Source: Lepisosteus oculatus
Lineage: Eukaryota > Chordata > Actinopteri > Semionotiformes > Lepisosteidae
NCBI RefSeq assembly: GCF_040954835.1
Contig: NC_090716.1
Coordinates: forward strand, 3,769,605 to 3,833,604
Length of the DNA: 64,000 bases
Direction of reading: 5' to 3'
Shown here: piece by piece, positions 61,501 to 64,000 of the stretch
Numbering within the stretch: position 1 is the stretch's first letter
Layout of the letters: each line of letters begins with the position of its first letter
Program-made: the position numbers and the translations under genes
The notes under the pieces: model-generated
Databases searched by the model: none
What the model saw: the letters and a program-made list of their open reading frames with translations, nothing else
Told to the model about the DNA's origin: nothing

Positions 61501-63686
61501 TTTGATTCCAAAGGTACTGTCTGTGTGGAGTCTGTATGTTCTCCTTGTGTTCATGTCGGGTTCCTCCAGCTGCACTGGTTTCTTCACACAGTCCAGAAGC
61601 ATGCTGGTAGGTTAAGAGGCCTCTGGGAAAACTGGCCCTGGCGTTAGTGCGTCTGTGTGTGTCTGCCCTGCGATGGACTGGCCGTCCCATCCAGAGTGTA
61701 CCCCGCCTTGCGCCTGTTGCTTGCCGGGACAGACTCTGGCTCCCCCACAACACACGACACACGACTTGATAAAGAGTTTCGAAAACGGATGAATGGACGA
61801 AAAGAAATGTACTGTATTCCTCCGGCATGTGTTTATCTGCCCTCCAGCTCCCCTTCCGAACAGGAAGATTCTACATTCCCAGTTGTTTTTTTTTGTCCCA
61901 ACGTACCATTTCACATGGGCTCCCTCCTCAGACACCTCGCACTCAAACTCCACCCTGTCGCCCTTCATCGCCATTTGGTCCTCCAGGGGGCGCACTATGA
62001 GAACTGGGGGCTCTGGGAGGGAGAGGGGGGAAAAAAGCTTCACACCTGAACAACAACAGCCTTCACCTGCCACCTTAAAAACTGTCTGAGCATCTCTCCT
62101 TGACAGTCCATGTATCTTTTCACAGTACCCATTGCCGTCCACTAACTATAACCTTGAGTGTTACACAAACCAGAAGCCTGGTTTAGGGTTTGGGTCAGAA
62201 ACATGTCTGCCTAACCAAAAATATGTACTGCTTAATTCATTTCATATAAAGTACACAGGCTACAGGCAGCTTAAATACTGTATTTGGCAAGATCTGCTTG
62301 CTTTTGCTGAGCTCTGTCCTAGAGCTTGCTTTGGCTAATATTTCTGGGTTTTTTTGCAGACCAGTTAGCATTCAGCTCCTGGTAAGACTGATAAAGACAC
62401 ACTGACATCAAGGTCGTCACTAAACATTAGTGAACCCTTGTTCCATCGGCTACTGAATTTCAAGAACTTGTGTCTTTTAAAGACTTTGTCGTGGCTGATC
62501 AGTTCGTTCACCATGATGTAATAGACTAATTTTTGAGGGGTTCAAAAAGTCGCACCCTTGACGAAGAGCTCGGTGACGCATTTCTCGTCTCCGATGACGC
62601 ACGCGTAGGCAGCGTCGTCCGCCAGCGAGCAGTGGTTGATGGTGAGAATCCGCTTGTTACCGATGTTTTCGAAGATGTACCTGTTGGACCGACAGAAGGG
62701 GAGATTTGACCAGACTAATCGTTGCTACTCACCTTCGAACAAAAAATCTTCCAGCGAGTCACGCTTGCAGTTGAAACCAGCTCTTTTTTTTAAAGTCAAA
62801 TAACGTTTTCCCGTGTTGAAATGTTAAATCATTTCTGTCTGTTGCATCCAAAAATGTTGCGCAAACATGACAAATTCTAGCATTTTTACATAACCTCTTT
62901 TCCAGAGATGGGAGCGGCGTATATTATTATTAACACAATGGATTCACACCTTAAAAAGATTCCAATACATTGAAAACTGAGGCCTCGCCATGAAAATAAT
63001 CATTTCTGATGGTAAGTGTTCATTTTCTTTCGGCAGCGATGTATTACTCCAACTGGAATGTCTCGCTTGGGCTGACTGGTCTGACTGGTTTCCCTGCCTG
63101 GTCAGCTCTGCTGTGTGTCTCACGGGGTGTCAGACAGACACCGCCCGAGTGGGACATGTTCAGCGCAGTCCGTTTTGAAATCCTCCCAGTTTGCTGCTTT
63201 CATCGAAGCGCCTTTCACACGTTGGCATATCTCGAGGAAAGTTCAGTATCGTGTTCTCATAATCACCCCTAAACCCAAACAATAACATCTGGCTTTTTCT
63301 CAGTAAAAAAAAAGATCTCCGCAATCAATACCACAGCAGAAAAATGTCAGCGCACACACAAATAGCAAATAAAATGCTCCCTACTTGCTGTGGATGGAAG
63401 TCCCATAGTCCAGCGTGGCACCATCGGATTGTTTTTCAAACATTAACGGGTTGAACAGGAAGAAGAAAAGAAAAGCCGTTAGAACAGGTGGAGATGCAAG
63501 GAAGAATTGAACGATGCCACGTGTGAACGAAAATTCACCCCTCTGTCTCCTACCTGCCGGTGGGGTGAATTTCCTGGCCATTCTTCAGCCACTTCACCTC
63601 TGCGTCGGGGTTGGCCACTTCGGTGACCAATTTGATCTTGTGACCCTTCTCCACTTGGTACGCGGGGTCCAGTTTCTTCAGGAAAG
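37342..63686 (-). CDS. mybpc3: mybpc3, domains C2 to C10 (20 coding exons, spliced; 5' end outside window)
   Basis: Cardiac-type myosin-binding protein C is a thick-filament protein of the sarcomere C-zone that binds myosin and titin through its C-terminal domains. Exons in transcript order: 63554-63686, 63385-63387, 62556-62680, 61907-62012, 60169-60335, 58518-58683, 57741-57847, 57497-57526, 56559-56698, 53941-54100, 52544-52648, 52105-52293, 48141-48275, 46897-47064, 43735-43823, 41776-41971, 40650-40789, 38563-38722, 38145-38281, 37342-37536. All phases agree, giving 882 codons plus TGA. Domain order is Ig C2-C5, Fn3 C6-C7, Ig C8, Fn3 C9, Ig C10. Cardiac-type signatures include [16 protein letters not shown] (C3), [16 protein letters not shown] (C6) and [16 protein letters not shown] (C10). 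The mammalian cardiac-specific C5 insert is absent. The C0, C1 and M-domain exons lie past 64000. A nested alternative first exon sits at 50462-50726. Confidence 0.96.
37670..37960 (-). repeat. SINE-like repeat (family A), minus orientation
   Basis: Contains tgggacaccagtccgtgg, ttggactatgggaggaaa and acatacaaactccatacagg, the reverse complements of the family A blocks. The tRNA-like head is near 37900-37950. Confidence 0.8.
38145..38281 (-). CDS. mybpc3: mybpc3 exon, C9-C10 linker and C10 first half
   Basis: Enters phase 1 and leaves phase 0. Encodes [20 protein letters not shown] then [20 protein letters not shown] and VRGSPK. Confidence 0.95.
38563..38722 (-). CDS. mybpc3: mybpc3 exon, C9 (Fn3) second half, with a GC donor
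   Basis: Phase 0 in, phase 1 out. Encodes [20 protein letters not shown] then [20 protein letters not shown] and [13 protein letters not shown]. It must end at ACAG before GCAGGT to give T-G-I-V-Y. The GT four bases further downstream would put the next exon out of frame with an early stop. Confidence 0.94.
39240..39510 (-). repeat. SINE-like repeat (family A), degraded
   Basis: Reverse-complement blocks gagacgggaggaaacc, agagaacatacactccacac and ccgcgaggcagccgtgctaa are recognisable. Confidence 0.6.
40650..40789 (-). CDS. mybpc3: mybpc3 exon, C9 (Fn3) first half
   Basis: Enters phase 1 (acceptor TTTCCTAG), leaves phase 0. Encodes [20 protein letters not shown] then [20 protein letters not shown] and KADKKTM, typical MyBP-C/H Fn3 sequence. 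Confidence 0.96.
41776..41971 (-). CDS. mybpc3: mybpc3 exon, most of C8 (Ig)
   Basis: 196 nt, phase 0 in and phase 1 out. Encodes [20 protein letters not shown] then [20 protein letters not shown] and [20 protein letters not shown]. The Ig-fold DSGNYEL motif and core Trp are present. Confidence 0.96.
43735..43823 (-). CDS. mybpc3: mybpc3 exon, C7-C8 junction
   Basis: Phase 1 in, phase 0 out. Encodes [20 protein letters not shown] then TVNIVIPFQ, matching the family segment LRQT-xxKKVGE-xVNxxIPFQ. Confidence 0.96.
43845..43945 (-). repeat. CR1-like LINE 3'-end fragment
   Basis: Starts with cttacaaatgagaggaggcc and continues to ggatctcatccag, the same block as at 5825-5910. Confidence 0.45.
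45036..45078 (+). repeat. Short SINE/L2-type 3' tail
   Basis: ttaaaggtgctatataaaat followed by (ATT)n. An inverted relative lies at 45490-45570. Confidence 0.4.
45490..45570 (-). repeat. Short SINE/L2-type 3' tail, minus orientation
   Basis: (AAT)n followed by tttatatagcgcctttaaag and gcttctcaaagcactt, a common fish repeat end. Confidence 0.45.
46897..47064 (-). CDS. mybpc3: mybpc3 exon, C7 (Fn3) second half
   Basis: Phase 1 in and out. Encodes [20 protein letters not shown] then [20 protein letters not shown] and [15 protein letters not shown]. Confidence 0.95.
47290..47580 (-). repeat. SINE-like repeat (family A), minus orientation
   Basis: Contains ccagtccatcacaggagac, gtctttggactgtgggagga and gagctgcaaggcagcaataa. 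It lies about 160 bases from another family A copy in the opposite orientation. Confidence 0.7.
47740..48012 (+). repeat. SINE-like repeat (family A)
   Basis: Contains gtttcctctcaccgtccaaa, gatggattggtgtcccacgc and gatagactccagctcccctg, ending aaaaaggatggatgga. Confidence 0.7.
48141..48275 (-). CDS. mybpc3: mybpc3 exon, C7 (Fn3) first half; shared by both transcripts
   Basis: Phase 1 in and out. Encodes [20 protein letters not shown] then [20 protein letters not shown] and CKEG. The split first codon becomes Ala when joined to the C6 exon and Thr when joined to the nested first exon at 50462-50726. Confidence 0.96.
48300..48705 (-). repeat. Possible degraded composite SINE
   Basis: On the minus strand it starts near 48705 with gatggcgcagccagtaaagg, a tRNA-like head. 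It carries a CTCF-like motif at 48469-48486. No second copy is in the window, so the family is uncertain. Confidence 0.3.
49119..49412 (-). repeat. tRNA-headed SINE (family B), full-length copy
   Basis: Minus orientation: a tRNA-like head at about 49345-49412 (A-box ggtggctctgtggtt, B-box ggttcaaatcc), a body with the ccttgctcaggggcccaaca block, and an (ATT)n tail at 49119-49131. It matches 4632-4806 and 6680-6880. Confidence 0.85.
50462..50726 (-). CDS. mybpc3: Nested alternative first exon of mybpc3: Pro/Glu-rich leader of a MyBP-H-like isoform
   Basis: Lies in the intron between the C6 and C7 exons, on the same strand. It opens with ATG in fair context (A at -3) and encodes 88 residues, starting [20 protein letters not shown] and ending in an [12 protein letters not shown] run. 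About one third are Pro and one sixth Glu. It ends at CCA|GTAGGC in phase 1, the phase needed to join the C7 exon at 48275. Joined to the eight C7-C10 exons it gives 1485 nt, or 494 residues plus stop: a Pro-rich leader then Fn3-Ig-Fn3-Ig. That is the layout of MYBPH (477 aa in human). It has no recognisable acceptor and cannot be an ordinary internal exon because of the upstream promoter signals. Expression is not shown by sequence alone. Confidence 0.75.
50727..50955 (-). other. mybpc3: Predicted 5'UTR of the nested transcript
   Basis: Extent inferred by placing the start about 25-30 bases after the TATA box. It contains a (CA)n-like run (minus strand) near 50769-50782 and a CAGCTG E-box at 50941-50946. 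No intron is apparent. Confidence 0.45.
50977..51020 (-). promoter_or_regulatory. mybpc3: Muscle-type internal promoter of mybpc3 (MEF2/TATA, MCAT, E-box)
   Basis: On the minus strand CTATAAATAA (50977-50986) is at once a TATA box and a perfect match to the MEF2 consensus YTAWWWWTAR. CATTCC, the MCAT (TEAD) core, ends 3 bases upstream of it (50990-50995). An E-box CAGCTG is at 51015-51020 and another at 50941-50946. MEF2, TEAD and MyoD-type sites together are typical of striated-muscle promoters. The TATA is about 250 bases upstream of the ATG at 50726. Confidence 0.7.
52105..52293 (-). CDS. mybpc3: mybpc3 exon, C6 (Fn3) second half
   Basis: Phase 1 in and out. Encodes [20 protein letters not shown] then [20 protein letters not shown] and [20 protein letters not shown]. 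The [15 protein letters not shown] stretch is characteristic of the cardiac paralogue. Confidence 0.97.
52544..52648 (-). CDS. mybpc3: mybpc3 exon, C6 (Fn3) first half
   Basis: Phase 1 in and out. Encodes [20 protein letters not shown] then [15 protein letters not shown], matching the mammalian C6 start. Confidence 0.97.
53941..54100 (-). CDS. mybpc3: mybpc3 exon, C5 (Ig) second half
   Basis: Phase 0 in, phase 1 out. Encodes [20 protein letters not shown] then [20 protein letters not shown] and [13 protein letters not shown]. It joins the preceding exon without the approximately 28-residue CD-loop insert present in mammalian cardiac MyBP-C. Confidence 0.95.
54690..55082 (+). mobile_element. 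Candidate solo LTR of an endogenous retrovirus-like element
   Basis: Has an LTR-like order of signals: a TATA box (ctatataaac, about 54925), then AATAAA (about 55024) and an end tcttttctgttaca-like (about 55070-55082). No gag/pol frames flank it. Boundaries and the target-site duplication are uncertain, so this is a tentative call. Confidence 0.35.
56559..56698 (-). CDS. mybpc3: mybpc3 exon, C5 (Ig) first half
   Basis: Phase 1 in, phase 0 out. Encodes [20 protein letters not shown] then [20 protein letters not shown] and WTKADK. Confidence 0.97.
57130..57342 (+). repeat. CR1-like LINE 3' end
   Basis: Contains gcaagaacaggagacacatc, gtgtggaacaagatacc, aagataggctagatgggctg and aatcataacctcttat. 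This is the family also seen at 15330, 21318 (inverted) and 5825 (inverted). Confidence 0.6.
57497..57526 (-). CDS. mybpc3: mybpc3 30-nt linker exon between C4 and C5
   Basis: Phase 1 in and out. Encodes [10 protein letters not shown], matching the mammalian EVKIDFVPRQ linker. Acceptor TTTTTCAG, donor GTAAGA. Confidence 0.96.
57741..57847 (-). CDS. mybpc3: mybpc3 exon, C4 (Ig) second half
   Basis: Phase 2 in, phase 1 out. Encodes [20 protein letters not shown] then [15 protein letters not shown]. Confidence 0.96.
58518..58683 (-). CDS. mybpc3: mybpc3 exon, C4 (Ig) first half
   Basis: Phase 1 in, phase 2 out. Encodes [20 protein letters not shown] then [20 protein letters not shown] and [14 protein letters not shown]. 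Confidence 0.97.
60169..60335 (-). CDS. mybpc3: mybpc3 exon, C3 (Ig) second half
   Basis: Phase 2 in, phase 1 out. Encodes [20 protein letters not shown] then [20 protein letters not shown] and [15 protein letters not shown]. Confidence 0.97.
60647..60805. repeat. Fold-back (hairpin) repeat element
   Basis: Arms at about 60689-60735 and 60756-60803 are inverted copies with a short loop containing acgtttcgg. It shares the flank ggtggggagttgtgtcagca and both arms with 35482-35655. Confidence 0.8.
61446..61800 (+). repeat. SINE-like repeat (family A), most complete copy
   Basis: Has a tRNA-like head (ggtggcacaggggcatggtc ... gggtttgattcc), the core gtctgtgtggagtctgtatg and cagtccagaagcatgctggt, and a tail ending acggatgaatgga. 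Confidence 0.8.
61907..62012 (-). CDS. mybpc3: mybpc3 exon, C3 (Ig) first half
   Basis: Phase 1 in, phase 2 out (TG|GTACGT). Encodes [20 protein letters not shown] then [19 protein letters not shown]-like motif lies within the coding sequence at 61981-61995. Confidence 0.97.
62556..62680 (-). CDS. mybpc3: mybpc3 exon, C2 (Ig) second half
   Basis: Phase 2 in, phase 1 out. Encodes [20 protein letters not shown] then [20 protein letters not shown] and K. Confidence 0.97.
63385..63387 (-). CDS. mybpc3: mybpc3 3-nt microexon (C2)
   Basis: On the minus strand TCCACAG|CAA|GTAGGG. Inserting CAA between exon ends AG| and |G makes codons AGC AAG, giving S-K-Y-I-F as in mammalian MyBP-C. Without it the junction reads R-Y-I-F, still in frame. 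The mammalian gene is known to contain two 3-bp exons. Confidence 0.7.
63554..63686 (-). CDS. mybpc3: mybpc3 exon, C2 (Ig) first half; first exon in window
   Basis: Phase 1 in, phase 2 out. Encodes [20 protein letters not shown] then [20 protein letters not shown] and PTG. The upstream exons (C0, C1, M-domain) are beyond the window, so the protein is partial only because of the window edge. Confidence 0.96.
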
Positions 63687-64000
63687 CTGCAATGTCAACG
63701 AGCAGTGACAGCTATTATTTTTGCAGACCTAGAGTACCTGCTGCATACTGTATATATGTTAAAATGAAGCCAGAGAGAAAGAGAGGGGAGACTGATGAAC
63801 GAGAAGGTGCAGAGGTCGGGGGCGAGCACTGGAGGTCTAGAGCCTGTGAATGAGACAGTGGAACCTCAGCTTGTCTCTGTTAGCGGACTCAACAGGACAA
63901 TTTCGGGGGCATGAAACAGGAATCAAATTGGCAGGGCACAATTTAATAGCTGCGGTAATTTCTTCAGGTCATAACTTTTTTTGGGGGTAACTGCGGTTTA

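Overview
The window is vertebrate nuclear DNA with spliced genes, introns of 0.1-3.7 kb, and many SINE and LINE relics. It looks like a ray-finned fish. The tRNA-headed and 5S-headed SINEs and CR1-like LINE 3' ends suggest a gar, bowfin, sturgeon or early-branching teleost, but the species is an inference and is not proven.

Two protein genes converge tail to tail. The plus strand (4,468-24,314) carries the last 15 coding exons of madd (MAP kinase-activating death domain protein, a DENN-family Rab3/Rab27 exchange factor), ending in a normal stop and an approximately 1.7-2 kb 3'UTR. The minus strand (63,686 down to 37,342) carries 20 coding exons of mybpc3 (cardiac-type myosin-binding protein C) from domain C2 to the end of C10. 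Its 5' part (C0, C1, M-domain) lies beyond the right edge. All exons join in consistent phase: 512 codons plus stop for madd, 882 codons plus stop for mybpc3. The MADD-MYBPC3 order and orientation match human 11p11.2. Bases 1-4,467 show no exon I can support and are probably madd intron. Bases about 26,350-36,860 are intergenic and filled with repeats, with one tRNA-like sequence.

The most interesting feature lies inside mybpc3, in the intron between the C6 and C7 exons. There a minus-strand exon (50,462-50,726) starts with ATG, encodes 88 Pro/Glu-rich residues and ends at a splice donor in exactly the phase of the C7 exon. It is preceded by a perfect MEF2-type TATA box (50,977-50,986), an MCAT core and two CAGCTG E-boxes. 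The predicted product, a Pro-rich leader plus C7-C10 (Fn3-Ig-Fn3-Ig), is 494 residues. That is the architecture and nearly the length of myosin-binding protein H (human MYBPH 477 aa). The locus therefore seems to contain a nested, muscle-type promoter making a MyBP-H-like protein from the 3' half of a MyBP-C gene.

Other notable features are a 3-nt microexon in C2, GC-AG introns in both genes, the absence of the mammalian cardiac-specific C5 insert, a conserved 63-nt cassette exon in madd that resembles its downstream neighbour, SINE copies carrying CTCF-like motifs, and a tRNA-Gly-like sequence with an Asp anticodon.
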